Numbered from the stretch's first letter, positions 45,278-55,321 are shown. The stretch is 64,000 nucleotides of DNA from an uncultured Dehalococcoidia bacterium (GCA_958295935.1 OY282385.1:2335545-2399544), one strand, 5' to 3'. Translations and numbers: made by a program. The notes: generated by a model from the letters alone, not told the origin.

Positions 45278-46459
45278 CTAGAGGGAGCGCTCTGCCAGTA
45301 CGTCCAGGTACTTGAGGGCGGAGCCGGTGTTCAGCAAGATCACGCGCTCGTCGCGGCTCACTTCTCCCGCTGCCAGCAACTTCTTCAACGCTGCCAGTGT
45401 TGCCCCTCCCTCCGGGGCGGCGAACACGCCAGCACTGCTGGAGAGATGGCGCACTCCGTCGATCATTTCGTCGTCGGTCACTGTGATGGCGCATCCCCCG
45501 CTTTCCCTGATGGCTTCCAGTACGAGGTAGTCTCCTATGGCCGCGGGTACCCTGAGACCGGCGGCCATAGTCGAGGGGTTGGGAAACGGATCGGCGAAAC
45601 GCTTTCCGTCCTTGAATGCCTGCACTATCGGGGCGCATCCTTCCGCCTGTACGCAGACCATCCTGGGCCTCCGGCTCGATATCCACCCCAAGCGTTCCAT
45701 CTCTGCAAATGCCTTCCAAATGCCTACTATTCCGGTGCCCCCGCCAGTCGGGTAGATGATTACGTCGGGAACGGTCCATCCCAACTGTTCTGCAATTTCG
45801 TAGCCCATCGTCTTCTTGCCCTCGGCCCGATACGGCTCTCGGAGGGTCGAAACATCGAACAAGGCGTGCTTGTCGGCGGCTTCTGCGGACAGTTTTCCGG
45901 CGTCTGTGATAAACCCGTCAACAAGGGTCAGACGTGCGCCGTAGGCTTGACACTCACGCCGGTTGGCCTCGGGCGCATCGGCGGGCATGAAGACGTACGC
46001 TTCCAGATCGGCAGCGGCAGCGTAGGCGGCCAAAGCGCCTGCCGCGTTGCCCGCAGACGGCATCGTGAAACGGTTTGCTCCAAGCTCAGCCGCTTTCGAT
46101 ACTGCTGCGGAGAGGCCGCGGGCCTTGAAAGAGCCGGTGGGGTTCAGGCTTTCGTCTTTGATGAATAGCTCACCTGCGCCGGTCTCTCTTGCGAGGCGGT
46201 CTGCCCTGAGCAGGGGCGTGAATCCTTCTCCGAGTGAGATCACGTTTGCCGGGTCGCGTATTGGCATCACCTCGGCGTACCGCCACATAGTGGGCGGGCG
46301 GGACTTCAAGCATTCTCTTGAAAACTCCGCCTTGGCGGCCACTAGGTCGTATCGGGCGAATAGGACTTTGCCGTCGGCCGGGCAGGTGCGTATCAGTTGG
46401 TTTGCATCTTGATCGCGGCCGCAGAACGTGCATTCTAGGTGGGTGATGTAGCTCTTCAT
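45278..46459 (-). CDS. thrC: Threonine synthase
   Basis: 393-aa PLP enzyme. An N-terminal zinc-ribbon-like CTFC...C segment is followed by SLNPTGSFKARG with the PLP Lys112, the GNAAGALAAYAA phosphate loop, and YPTGGGTGIVGIWKAF. It converts phosphohomoserine to threonine; similar fold II enzymes exist, but the N-terminal ribbon fits this type. 7 bp after the preceding lipoprotein gene, so it is co-transcribed. Confidence 0.85.
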   Translation of the reverse strand: MKSYITHLECTFCGRDQDANQLIRTCPADGKVLFARYDLVAAKAEFSRECLKSRPPTMWRYAEVMPIRDPANVISLGEGFTPLLRADRLARETGAGELFIKDESLNPTGSFKARGLSAAVSKAAELGANRFTMPSAGNAAGALAAYAAAADLEAYVFMPADAPEANRRECQAYGARLTLVDGFITDAGKLSAEAADKHALFDVSTLREPYRAEGKKTMGYEIAEQLGWTVPDVIIYPTGGGTGIVGIWKAFAEMERLGWISSRRPRMVCVQAEGCAPIVQAFKDGKRFADPFPNPSTMAAGLRVPAAIGDYLVLEAIRESGGCAITVTDDEMIDGVRHLSSSAGVFAAPEGGATLAALKKLLAAGEVSRDERVILLNTGSALKYLDVLAERSL

Positions 46460-46466
46460 ATACGGC

Positions 46467-48806
46467 CTACTGGGCTGGTTCCAGGGGAACGGGTCGCCAT
46501 GCTGCGTGCCTGGGCAGGACTGCGGCGCGCATCAACTGGCGTAGTCCGGTGCCGTCGACGTCGCCCAGCCAGAGAGAGCCTTGGTCTGCGTCGATGACGG
46601 CCAACTCGGTTTGGTCCGGCGCCCAGAACGCCTCGGTTGCCGTAAATGGCAGTTCGGCAGCGGGAATCCTTGGCCCGCCGTCTAGCCTCACCATCATGAG
46701 ATCCATGCCTGAGTCTTCGGCATCTACGCCCACCAGTAGTCCGCTGCCGTCAGTGAGCCAGCCGAAAGCCAATTCTCCTGTCTCGCTTCCGGCGATAGGT
46801 CTTTCATTCCGTCCGTCGCGGTCGCTGACGTGCACCGATACGCTGCCATTCTCTTGTATTGCCGACATAGCTACGGTCTGGCCGTTCGGTGACCAGTGCG
46901 GCAGGATATACCGTAACGAGTCGTCATTCGAAACGCGGGTCGTTTCGTCTCGTGTGACCGGTTCTATGTCCTGGATTTCCATCTGCGGCATTGGCGCAAC
47001 GTACACCTGCCACTCATCTTCGGCGGTAACCACGTAGGCGAATTCCATACCTGTGGGCGAAACGTCCGGCATGACGGAGCCATCGGGACCGTCCGTCAAT
47101 CTGGCCCGGGCCCCTGTGAACGGGTCGATTACGTAGATTTGGTCTGTCCCGCTTATGTTTGACGAGTAGAGCAGTTGCGAGCCGTCCGGAGTCCAGGCTG
47201 GGGAGGTCTCACGCGCTCCGTTTTCAAGCAACTCCTCGGATAGCGGCGACAGGCTGGCTGTGAGAAGGTTCAGCAGATATATTGCTCCGCCATCTTGATC
47301 GCGCACCTCTAGTGCGAGGTAGTCACTGCTGCGCTGTCTGACGGTGATCGACATGGTTGCGGTGAGTTCTGCGTTGTTCCCTGCGGAGTCGGCGGGGAGC
47401 GTGGCTGTGATGGCATCCGGGAATCGACCGGGTTCAAGCGCTGCGACGAAGACCCCGTTTTCGGTGACCCTCCCTCCCGCTGTTGCTGCCCACTCCAGAG
47501 GCGGCTGGGAGATGCGATTGCCGTGCAGGTCTACCGCAGATGCTGATAAGGGGGAGGATGCTCCTGCGGGTACGGAGTCTCCATCAGGCCCGATTCGCAG
47601 TTCGACTGCCGGATCCGGCTCGATCAAGACTCGTACGTGTGAGGCGGCGGTAACTTTGTCCTTCGTGGCCGTGACTATCAGGCCATTGGCGAACTCGCCG
47701 GCGACTGTACCGGCTGTGAAGAGACCGTCCTCGTCTATCTCGCCTAAATTGGTGTGAAGCAAGCGCCAGTCCACGCTGTCCGGAATTACGGGATTGTCAA
47801 ATCTATCGAACGTCTTGGCCTGGAGTGTCAGCACGCCGTTCAGACCGACCACAACTTCGCTGGGGGTTACCTCTACGCGGTCTATCACGCCGTGTAGGAC
47901 TCGGCCTTCAATCTCAGTTTCGGCCGAGCGGCCATCCAAAGAGGCGGTCACCCTGACGAGCGTTTCTGATCCGTTCGTGGGCTTGAGCCCGGCCTTGAAC
48001 GAGCCGGTCGCGTCGATCTCGTCTACCTCTCTGACCGCCTCCCATTCGAGCTCTGCCTCGCTCAACGGGTTTCCTACAGCGTCTCTTGCAAAAGCCATCA
48101 ACCCGGCCCGCTGACCCGGCGCGATTTGAAACCCGTCCCCTTCTACTTCAATGGCTGCGAGGGGGCCTAGAACGACGTTTACCGACGCGCTGCCTGAGCC
48201 CGTCTTGCCCAATCGCTCGAACTCCGCCTCGATGGCCAAGGGGTATTCACCCACTCGGCCTGAGGCGGTAAGTGTGCCGCCTGCGTCGATGTTCCCGGCA
48301 GCGGGCGCGGCTTTCCAGGTGATGTTGGCATCCGGTACGGGATTGCCAAATTCGTCGAAAGCCGTAGCGGTGAACCGGTTCACTTCACCCGTGACCAGAT
48401 CCACTTCGCCTGGTTCAATTACCACCCATCCTGCGGGGCCTGGCTGCACTGAGACTTGGGAGTCGCGAGTGGAGGACTGGTCGCCCAACGTCACTGTGAG
48501 TTGCACCGTGAATTGTCCGGCGTCTAGGTAAGTGTGCTCAGGTTCCCGATCGCTGCTTACGGATCCGTCTCCGAAGTTCCACAGGAACGCAGCATCCGTT
48601 TTGGTCTCTGCGGGTGAAAACTGAACTGTCAGCGGTGCGGGGCCGTCCGACGCTGATAGAGTAAGCCCGGTCAGGGGCGGGGAAGAAGTAGAGATACAAG
48701 CCGATGCGGCCAACCAAGCGAGTATGGCCGAGGCTGTTAGCAGGGCTGTCCAAGTGGGGGATTCCCGCGCGGACTTAGGGACTATTTGCAGAGTGTGGGG
48801 GTGCAT
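46467..48806 (-). CDS. Secreted lipoprotein with PKD, Ig-like and TolB-like propeller domains
   Basis: 779 aa. A signal segment ends in AASAC with lipobox Cys37. A PKD domain (about 40-130) carries FLWNFGDGSVSSDREPEHTYLDAG. Several Ig-like (invasin/BIG2-type) repeats follow, each with a VTP/GP-type strand and F-D-x-x-G-N-P turn. The C-terminal part (about 490-770) has WD40/TolB-like blades such as TPDGSQLLYSSNISGTDQIYVID and SPTGMEFAYV. Role unknown; probably cell-surface binding. It is between lipB and thrC in the same direction. Confidence 0.75.
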   Translation of the reverse strand: MHPHTLQIVPKSARESPTWTALLTASAILAWLAASACISTSSPPLTGLTLSASDGPAPLTVQFSPAETKTDAAFLWNFGDGSVSSDREPEHTYLDAGQFTVQLTVTLGDQSSTRDSQVSVQPGPAGWVVIEPGEVDLVTGEVNRFTATAFDEFGNPVPDANITWKAAPAAGNIDAGGTLTASGRVGEYPLAIEAEFERLGKTGSGSASVNVVLGPLAAIEVEGDGFQIAPGQRAGLMAFARDAVGNPLSEAELEWEAVREVDEIDATGSFKAGLKPTNGSETLVRVTASLDGRSAETEIEGRVLHGVIDRVEVTPSEVVVGLNGVLTLQAKTFDRFDNPVIPDSVDWRLLHTNLGEIDEDGLFTAGTVAGEFANGLIVTATKDKVTAASHVRVLIEPDPAVELRIGPDGDSVPAGASSPLSASAVDLHGNRISQPPLEWAATAGGRVTENGVFVAALEPGRFPDAITATLPADSAGNNAELTATMSITVRQRSSDYLALEVRDQDGGAIYLLNLLTASLSPLSEELLENGARETSPAWTPDGSQLLYSSNISGTDQIYVIDPFTGARARLTDGPDGSVMPDVSPTGMEFAYVVTAEDEWQVYVAPMPQMEIQDIEPVTRDETTRVSNDDSLRYILPHWSPNGQTVAMSAIQENGSVSVHVSDRDGRNERPIAGSETGELAFGWLTDGSGLLVGVDAEDSGMDLMMVRLDGGPRIPAAELPFTATEAFWAPDQTELAVIDADQGSLWLGDVDGTGLRQLMRAAVLPRHAAWRPVPLEPAQ

Positions 48807-48841
48807 GTGAGATGAGACTATTCCGGGGGAATTACGTTTAC

Positions 48842-49660
48842 CTAGCCTGGTTTGGATCTATCGGCTCCGGAGTGCGGGCTCACCTTGGGGCGCGGCAGTT
48901 CACACCCCGTGGCCATGGATACCGCCATTTGGCTGCAAGCCGGAGGGTGTTCGGATTCGGCCCATTCGAGTCGTCTGTCCAAGAAGCCGGCGAGTATTCC
49001 GGCGGCCTTGCACCCGACTGCCTCGAGGCCGGGGTCCTTGCCGGAGAGGGTTTGTATGGAGGCCACGGCCAGGTCTGGCATACCACACGGCACGATGTGC
49101 GCGTAACGATTCAAGTCGGTCGAGACGTTCAGGGCGAAGCCGTGCTTTGTAACGCCGCCGGACACTCGCAGGCCAATGGCGGCGATCTTCGCTCCGGAGG
49201 GATTTTGGCCATTTCCTGGCCGGTTGCCGGGTTCCCCACCGGCCCAGACGCCGGTCTTTCCTACCACCCGGTGGCCGGATACTTTGAAATGCCTTAGCAC
49301 GTCGATCACGGTTTGCTCCAGCAGGCGAACGTAGGTCACAGGGCCGATGCGGGCGGCGCGTATGCTTACGATCGGATACGCGATCAACTGTCCGGGTCCG
49401 TGGTAGGTGACTTCTCCGCCCCGGTCGGTTTCGTGGACCTCTATGCCGAGGGAATCGAGCTTGTCGCTGGCGGCCAGCAGGTGCTCGTGCGCGCTCCGCT
49501 TGCCAAGCGTGACCACGTGCGGGTGTTCGAGTAGCAGCAGGGTGTCGGGCAGGAGGTCGTTCTTCCGAGCCTCGACGAGCCGTTCTTGCAGTTCCGACGC
49601 TTCTCGGTAAGGCACTCGACCGAGCCAAAAGGCCCGCATTGTCTGCCTGTGCGAGTTCAT
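48842..49660 (-). CDS. lipB: Octanoyltransferase (lipoyl-ACP:protein N-octanoyltransferase)
   Basis: 272 aa. HPHVVTLGKR, RGGEVTYHGPGQLIAYPI, and the catalytic Lys in SGAKIAAIGLRVSGGVTKHG with the Cys in HIVPCGMPD are all present. It attaches octanoate to E2 lipoyl domains, here encoded by the directly upstream gene with a 4-bp overlap. A ~45-residue C-terminal tail extends beyond typical length. Confidence 0.93.
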   Translation of the reverse strand: MNSHRQTMRAFWLGRVPYREASELQERLVEARKNDLLPDTLLLLEHPHVVTLGKRSAHEHLLAASDKLDSLGIEVHETDRGGEVTYHGPGQLIAYPIVSIRAARIGPVTYVRLLEQTVIDVLRHFKVSGHRVVGKTGVWAGGEPGNRPGNGQNPSGAKIAAIGLRVSGGVTKHGFALNVSTDLNRYAHIVPCGMPDLAVASIQTLSGKDPGLEAVGCKAAGILAGFLDRRLEWAESEHPPACSQMAVSMATGCELPRPKVSPHSGADRSKPG

Positions 49661-50922
49661 TCGATGGTTGAGTCGGCGTCTATGGACTCCAGCCGCCCTT
49701 TGAAGTCCTGTAGGAAGGCGGCTGCCTCTGCGCCATCTATCAAACGGTGGTCGAACGACAGGCAGGCGTTCATCATCTCTCGTACCTCTATCTTGTCCCT
49801 GCCTTCCAAACTCACCGCCACCGGGCGCTTCACGACCGTCTCCGTAGTCAAGATAGCGGTCTGGGGATGATTGATGATGGCCCCGCCCAACACCGAGCCC
49901 AAAGCTCCGGTGTTGTTGAGAGTGAACGTTCCTCCTCGCACGTCTTCGAGATCGAGTTTGCCTTCTCTGGCTTTAGAAACTATCTTCGAGACGCGTACTG
50001 CCATCTGGCTGACAGAGCCTGCGTCTGCGTCGTGCAGTACGGGGACCACCAGGCCGTCATGGGTTGCGACGGCGATCCCGAGATTTATCCTTGCCCTGAC
50101 GTAGGCTCGGTTTCCCTGCCAGGTGGAGTTGAGCAGCTTGTTTTCCGCGAGTGATCGGGCGGCCGCCCATAGCGTGAATGGCAGATAAGTGAGATTGACT
50201 CCGTGACGACCCAACGCTGATTCCCGGTTTGCCTGACGGCATGCAACCATTCCGGAGACGTCTATCTCGATGGCGGACCACGCGTGAGGTATCTCTCTCC
50301 AGCTGCGGGCCATATGCTCTGCGGTTAGTTTCTTCACGGGGTTCTGGATTAGTAGTTCATCCCCGTCGTCTCCGATGGAGTGCGCGGCGCGGTTTCTCCT
50401 AGATACAGCGGCGAGGATGTCGGACTTGGTGATCCTGCCGCTCCGCCCGGTACCCTTGACGGATGCCGGGTCGATTCCATGCTCTGCCGCGAGCCGCATG
50501 ACGACCGGGGAGAGTGCGGTGTGAGGTGATTGGGGCGGCGCCTGCAAACTGGTATCCCTGAAGACGCCGCCGGTCGGCCCGACGTTGGCCTCTTGCACGA
50601 GGGTTCCTGTGCGGTCAAAGTTCGGCGTGTAGGAGGTACCGCCCTGGCTTTCCACCGGTCCGGGGTCCGATCTTTCCGGTGCGTCGTCCGCGTCCATTTC
50701 CGCGATCACCGCTCCGATAGGCACCGTGTCACCAGCTGCGACTACGATCTTCGTTATCGTACCGCTTGCCGGGGCGGGTATCTCCATCGCTACTTTGTCG
50801 GTTACAACTTCAACGAGCGGGTCGTATTCTTCCACTCGCTGGCCGGCCTTAACCAGCCATTTGTCGATGACGGCCTCTACGACGGACTCCCCTACGCGGG
50901 GCATTTCGATTTTGTAGGCCAT
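49657..50922 (-). CDS. 2-oxoacid dehydrogenase E2 (dihydrolipoamide acyltransferase)
   Basis: 421 aa. An N-terminal lipoyl domain (about 1-75) has the target Lys in VVTDKVAMEIPAP. A peripheral subunit-binding domain (about 133-165) contains AAEHGIDPASVKGTGRSGRITKSDI. The catalytic domain ends with FDHRLIDGAEAAAFLQDF with the DHRxxDG motif. Lipoyl domain count is one. It is 1 bp after the E1 beta gene. Confidence 0.93.
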   Translation of the reverse strand: MAYKIEMPRVGESVVEAVIDKWLVKAGQRVEEYDPLVEVVTDKVAMEIPAPASGTITKIVVAAGDTVPIGAVIAEMDADDAPERSDPGPVESQGGTSYTPNFDRTGTLVQEANVGPTGGVFRDTSLQAPPQSPHTALSPVVMRLAAEHGIDPASVKGTGRSGRITKSDILAAVSRRNRAAHSIGDDGDELLIQNPVKKLTAEHMARSWREIPHAWSAIEIDVSGMVACRQANRESALGRHGVNLTYLPFTLWAAARSLAENKLLNSTWQGNRAYVRARINLGIAVATHDGLVVPVLHDADAGSVSQMAVRVSKIVSKAREGKLDLEDVRGGTFTLNNTGALGSVLGGAIINHPQTAILTTETVVKRPVAVSLEGRDKIEVREMMNACLSFDHRLIDGAEAAAFLQDFKGRLESIDADSTIE

Positions 50923-50923
50923 T

Positions 50924-51910
50924 TCAGAGGTCTATAAGCTGGCGGATTGCGTATGAGATTTTATTCGGGGACGGCATGTATTCGGCCTCCTGCAAGGGGC
51001 TGTATGGCATAGGGGGGAAGTCTGGGGGGGTCACCCGTCGCACTGGGCCGTCCAGATCGAAGAACGCTCGGTCGGCGATGACGGCTGCCACTTCGGAGCC
51101 GATGCTGGCGACGGGCGTGTCCTCTTGGACGATAAGAGCCTTGCTCGTCCTGCGTACAGATTCTATGACCGTATCGACGTCCAGCGGGCGCAGCGTCCGC
51201 AGGTCTATTACTTCGGCCTCGATTCCCTCACTCTCAGATACCTGCTCCGCGGCCTGGAGCGTGTAGTGCAGCATTAGGCCGTAGGTGATTACGGTCAGGT
51301 CTTCTCCTCGGCGCTTAATTTCGGCGCGGCCTATGGGTTCGGTGTAATAGCCTTCCGGGGCTTCGCCTCTTACGAGCCGGTAGGTGCGCTTGTGTTCGAG
51401 GAATACGACTGGGTCGTCGTCCCGAATCGCGGATATGAGAAGCCCTTTGGCGTCGTATGGCGTTGACGGAGCGACCACTTTGAGCCCGGGTGTGTGGGCA
51501 AGCAATGCCTCAACGCTTTGGGAGTGGTAGAGGCCACCCCGGACGCCGCCTCCGTGCGGCACTCGCACCACCATGCTGGCGTTTCTCTGACCGGCGGTGC
51601 CGTAGCGTGCTCTAGCGGCCTCTCCCACAAGCTGGTTTATGGCTGGCCATATGAAGTCTCCAAACTGAATTTCGGCGATAGGGCGCATACCGCTGACGGC
51701 TGCTCCGAGAGCGATTCCGACGATGGAGGACTCTGCCAGGGGGGTGTCGATAACGCGTTGCTCTCCGAACTCCGCCACGAATCCATTGGTAGCCAGGAAT
51801 ACCCCACCGCGAGCCCCGACGTCCTCTCCCAGGATGAATACGTTGGGGTCTCGACGCATCTCGAGGCGCATAGCGTCCCGAACTGCTTCTAGCACGTTCA
51901 TGGTGGCCAT
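50924..51910 (-). CDS. 2-oxoacid dehydrogenase E1 beta subunit
   Basis: 328-aa transketolase-like subunit. GEDVGARGGVFLATNGF, the DTPLAESSIVGIALGAA segment, the YHSQSVEALLAHTPGLKVVAPSTPYDAKGLL region, and LRPLDVDTVIESVRRT-type C-terminal fold. It pairs with E1 alpha upstream to decarboxylate a 2-oxoacid using TPP. Confidence 0.93.
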   Translation of the reverse strand: MATMNVLEAVRDAMRLEMRRDPNVFILGEDVGARGGVFLATNGFVAEFGEQRVIDTPLAESSIVGIALGAAVSGMRPIAEIQFGDFIWPAINQLVGEAARARYGTAGQRNASMVVRVPHGGGVRGGLYHSQSVEALLAHTPGLKVVAPSTPYDAKGLLISAIRDDDPVVFLEHKRTYRLVRGEAPEGYYTEPIGRAEIKRRGEDLTVITYGLMLHYTLQAAEQVSESEGIEAEVIDLRTLRPLDVDTVIESVRRTSKALIVQEDTPVASIGSEVAAVIADRAFFDLDGPVRRVTPPDFPPMPYSPLQEAEYMPSPNKISYAIRQLIDL

Positions 51911-51924
51911 CAGCGCGCTCGCCC

Positions 51925-52965
51925 CTATTCCGCGTAGAGATGGCGGTACATCGCCTCGGCATCCGGATAGGGCAGGGCCTCGGCCCTGTCGGTCGCCTCG
52001 ATCACCAACCGCCTGGCTTCTTGACGAATGGACTTATCGCCGTCTTCGTCCATCAGTCTGCGCTCCCTGAGTGCTCGGGAAGTCACGTCTATGGGGTCTC
52101 GGCCTCTCATTTGGCCAATGTCGTCGGGACTTCTGTAGAGAGTGTGGTCGTCGTCCGTGGTGTGCGGCAGCAGTCGGTCCACTTTAGCTTCCACCAGCAC
52201 GGGTCCGCCCTCCGCTCGTATGGAGTCTGCCGCGTCTTTGGTGGCTTGGTAGACGGCGAACATGTCCCTTCCGTCTACGGACACGCCTGGAAAACCGTAT
52301 CCGGCGGCGCGTACGGCTACGCTTTCCACGGCCATTTGCCTTTGAAGCGGCACAGAGGTGGCGTAACCGTTGTTTTCGCAGAAGAACAGCACTGGCAACC
52401 TGTGAATGCCGGCAAAGTTCATGGCTTCGTGGCAATCTCCCTGGCTTGCGGCTCCGTCTCCGAAGTAGACGATAGTCACACGGCCTTGGTCGCCTCTCAG
52501 CCTATCCGCAAGAGCGACGCCCACGGCCTGCGGCAACTGGGTTCCTACCACGTTTGAGAAAGAGAAGAGGTCCACCCGTGGGTGGGAGCCGTGCAACGGA
52601 AATTGGCGGGCCTCGCTCATGGGTTCTCCACTTTTTGCGAGGAATCCGCAGAGGAGTTCCAGGGGCGTAACGCCGAGGGCCAACATGGCCGTGAACTGTC
52701 GATAATAGATCAGGAAGTGGTCTCTTGATGGATCCAGGGCTCTTACAGAGGCCACCTGCGCGGCTTCGTGCCCCTGCGCCGAGGCCACAATTGCAGCCTT
52801 ACCCTGCCGGTTCATCAGCCAAACTCTCTCATCCAGCATTCGGCTGAGAATCATCGTGCGGTACATCTCAACCACGCCAGCGGCGTCTAGCCCGTCGGGG
52901 AGACCCGCAGGCCCGGCTGAGGAAGCTATCTGAGTCTCTCTGCCTGTGGAGTTCATCTTTCCCAT
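51925..52965 (-). CDS. 2-oxoacid dehydrogenase E1 alpha subunit
   Basis: 346 aa. TPP-binding GDGAASQGDCHEAMNFAG ending in FFCENNGYATSVP (GDG...N motif). A phosphorylation-loop-like HTTDDDHTLYRS near the C terminus fits branched-chain or pyruvate types; which substrate is used cannot be decided. First gene of the E1alpha-E1beta-E2-lipB operon. No E3 is in the window. Confidence 0.93.
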   Translation of the reverse strand: MGKMNSTGRETQIASSAGPAGLPDGLDAAGVVEMYRTMILSRMLDERVWLMNRQGKAAIVASAQGHEAAQVASVRALDPSRDHFLIYYRQFTAMLALGVTPLELLCGFLAKSGEPMSEARQFPLHGSHPRVDLFSFSNVVGTQLPQAVGVALADRLRGDQGRVTIVYFGDGAASQGDCHEAMNFAGIHRLPVLFFCENNGYATSVPLQRQMAVESVAVRAAGYGFPGVSVDGRDMFAVYQATKDAADSIRAEGGPVLVEAKVDRLLPHTTDDDHTLYRSPDDIGQMRGRDPIDVTSRALRERRLMDEDGDKSIRQEARRLVIEATDRAEALPYPDAEAMYRHLYAE

Positions 52966-53108
52966 TATAGGTTCGCAGGCGGATGCTCAACGCTTTGGAT
53001 TTGGGCCTGAATTGGGCGATGGTTCCAAGGAGCGGGGCGCGTATACTTGGCTTGAACATCCGGGTTCCGCTAAACGGGACGTTTCGACTTAGAGCGCAGG
53101 AGGATTTT

Positions 53109-53732
53109 ATGAGGCGCGTGAAGCTTCTGGCGGCGATGGCCGGCGCCGTCTTGATGGCCGCAGGATGCAGTTCCGGTGCATCTCCCACCCCCACCCCAAT
53201 TCCGCCGACACAGGCTCCGGCCACACCTCCGCCTTCAACATTCGGCCCTCCAACCGGCGATCTGGACACCTCAAAGACGTACTATGCCACTTTCAAGATT
53301 GAGAGCGGGGAGTTCAAGGTCGAACTTTATGACGACGACGCTCCCCTTACTGTGGAGAATTTTGTGAAGCTTGCTCGCGGTGGGTACTACGACGACACTA
53401 CGTTCCACCGGGTGCTGAACGACTTCATGGCGCAAGGAGGCGACCCCACTGGGACAGGTACCGGAGGACCCGGTTACACTTTCCAAGACGAGATCAGCGG
53501 CCGCGGGCATGATTCTCCTGGTGTGCTCTCGATGGCCAATGCCGGCCCGAACACTAATGGGAGCCAGTTCTTCATAACCTTTGTTCCCACCCCGCATCTG
53601 GACGGCAAACATACTGTGTTTGGCAAGGTGACGGAGGGGTTGGACGCGGCGCTGAACATCCGTCGTCGGGATCCTGGTTCCGACGTTAGGCCGGGCGAGA
53701 AGATCTTGACGATAGAGATCGAGGAGCGATAA
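53109..53732 (+). CDS. Peptidyl-prolyl cis-trans isomerase, cyclophilin type, lipoprotein
   Basis: 207 aa. The signal segment ends in the lipobox AAGC with Cys20, then a Thr/Pro-rich linker (about 24-45). The cyclophilin core has FVKLARGGYYDDTTFHRVLNDFMAQGGDPTGTG and SMANAGPNTNGSQFFITFVPTPHLDGKHTVFGKV. It folds proteins outside the membrane. AGGAGG 5-6 nt before the ATG at 53109 sets the start. Confidence 0.93.
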   Translation: MRRVKLLAAMAGAVLMAAGCSSGASPTPTPIPPTQAPATPPPSTFGPPTGDLDTSKTYYATFKIESGEFKVELYDDDAPLTVENFVKLARGGYYDDTTFHRVLNDFMAQGGDPTGTGTGGPGYTFQDEISGRGHDSPGVLSMANAGPNTNGSQFFITFVPTPHLDGKHTVFGKVTEGLDAALNIRRRDPGSDVRPGEKILTIEIEER

Positions 53733-53755
53733 AGGCCGTTTGGCGGCGGCGGCCT

Positions 53756-55321
53756 CTAGTCCCTGCTCTGGATGAACTCGGCGATTCGTTCTCCGATCAT
53801 CATCGCGGTGAGGTTGGTGTTGGCGCGTACGCAGTCGGGCATGATCGATGCGTCCGCGACTCGAAGCCCCTGTAGTCCGTGGACTGCGCCGGTGCGGGCC
53901 ACCACGGCTTCCGGATCGGATGGGGGCCCCATCTTGCACGTGCTCGATACGTGATGGCTAGTTCGTGCGTTCCTTGCCAGCCAGGCGTCGAGAGTTGCGT
54001 CCGAGGCCAGATCTGCATCCGTAGGGTCGATGAGTTCCTGGACGACGCGGGAATAGGAATCGGCTTTTCCCAGCCGGACACATAGCCTCACGGCGTCCCG
54101 TAACCGCCGTCTGTCCTCCGCCTCTGCCAGATAGTTGTAGTCGAGAATGGGCTTGTCGTGCGGGTCATTGGAGCGAAGGGTCAAGCGGCCTTTGCCCTTT
54201 GCCAGATACAGGGCGATGATCATCCCGACCCCGATGGGTTCGCTGGAGCCGGCCATGTAAATGCCCTCTTCGGTAGCGTAAGACAGGGGATGAATGAGCA
54301 TGTCGTTTCTGAGGGGGGATCCAGGAGCCGTGTATCGCAGTGTTATCTGGATGCGGGGCGCGATGGGGTCCTGTTGATAGCCAGGACGGGAACTCCAGGT
54401 CAGCGGCACTTGGGGGTGGTCTCGGAGGTTGCGGCCCACGCCTTGGAGTTCGTGTAGGACTTCCAGGCCAGCCGGTTTCAGCGCATCCGGGGGGCCTATG
54501 CCGGAAAGCATGAGGACGTGGGGGGAGCAGATCGAGCCTGCGGAGAGGATTACCTCTTGGGAACGTACTTCGAATAGCTCGCCTCCACTCTCTACGATCA
54601 CGCCGGTTGCGCGTTTGTCGTCCAGGATGACGCGGTGCACAAGGCAGTTTGGCCTTATGGTGAGGTTGAGTCGGTGTCGGGCCTGGGGCAAGTACCCGAT
54701 AGCCGTGCTCCACCGAATGCCGTTTGGATTGTTCATGGGTACAGGCCCGACGCCGGTCGAGTCAGGATGGTTTTGGTCGGAGCTGTGTGGGAACCCGGCT
54801 TCGCGGGCCGCTGTATAAAAGGCGCGCTGGTCTTCGATCCACTCATCCTCTCGCCAGCGCCTAGCGATTATGGGGCCTTCCTTGCTGTGAAAATCGTCTC
54901 CGAAATCCTGGTCCGTTTCAAGTTGGCGTAAGTAGGGCAGAACTTCTTTGAAGGACCAACCGTGATTTCCTGAGTGGGCCCATCCGTCGTAGTCTTCTGG
55001 CAGACCTCGTAGAAATATCTGTGCGTTAACTGCGGAGGACCCGCCGACCAGCCGCCCGCGAGGGACCATCATGGGCGGCGAGGAGTCTGTAGACCGGGCT
55101 TCAAACTCCCAGTTGTGCGGGCTGTTGAAACCGAACGTCCGTGACCACAGGTTGCGGTCTATTCCATAGCCGTACTTGATCTCATCCGGCATGTGCTCAA
55201 GGTCGGGGTAGTCTGGTCCCGCTTCGAGCAGAAGGACAGATCTGCCGGGATCTTCTGATAGCCGGGCGGCGAGGACCCCGCCGGCTGATCCGGCTCCCAC
55301 AATGATTGTGTCGTAGTGCAT
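53756..55321 (-). CDS. GMC family FAD-dependent oxidoreductase (choline dehydrogenase-like)
   Basis: 521 aa. FAD-binding IIVGAGSAGGVLAARLSEDP at the N terminus, the GMC signature PRGRLVGGSSAVNAQIFLRG near 85-105, and a C-terminal HHVSSTCKMG segment followed by VADASIMPDCVRANTNLTAMMIGERIAEFI. It oxidises a primary alcohol such as choline. The ATG at 55321 (MHYD) is preferred over the one 6 codons upstream. Confidence 0.9.
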   Translation of the reverse strand: MHYDTIIVGAGSAGGVLAARLSEDPGRSVLLLEAGPDYPDLEHMPDEIKYGYGIDRNLWSRTFGFNSPHNWEFEARSTDSSPPMMVPRGRLVGGSSAVNAQIFLRGLPEDYDGWAHSGNHGWSFKEVLPYLRQLETDQDFGDDFHSKEGPIIARRWREDEWIEDQRAFYTAAREAGFPHSSDQNHPDSTGVGPVPMNNPNGIRWSTAIGYLPQARHRLNLTIRPNCLVHRVILDDKRATGVIVESGGELFEVRSQEVILSAGSICSPHVLMLSGIGPPDALKPAGLEVLHELQGVGRNLRDHPQVPLTWSSRPGYQQDPIAPRIQITLRYTAPGSPLRNDMLIHPLSYATEEGIYMAGSSEPIGVGMIIALYLAKGKGRLTLRSNDPHDKPILDYNYLAEAEDRRRLRDAVRLCVRLGKADSYSRVVQELIDPTDADLASDATLDAWLARNARTSHHVSSTCKMGPPSDPEAVVARTGAVHGLQGLRVADASIMPDCVRANTNLTAMMIGERIAEFIQSRD

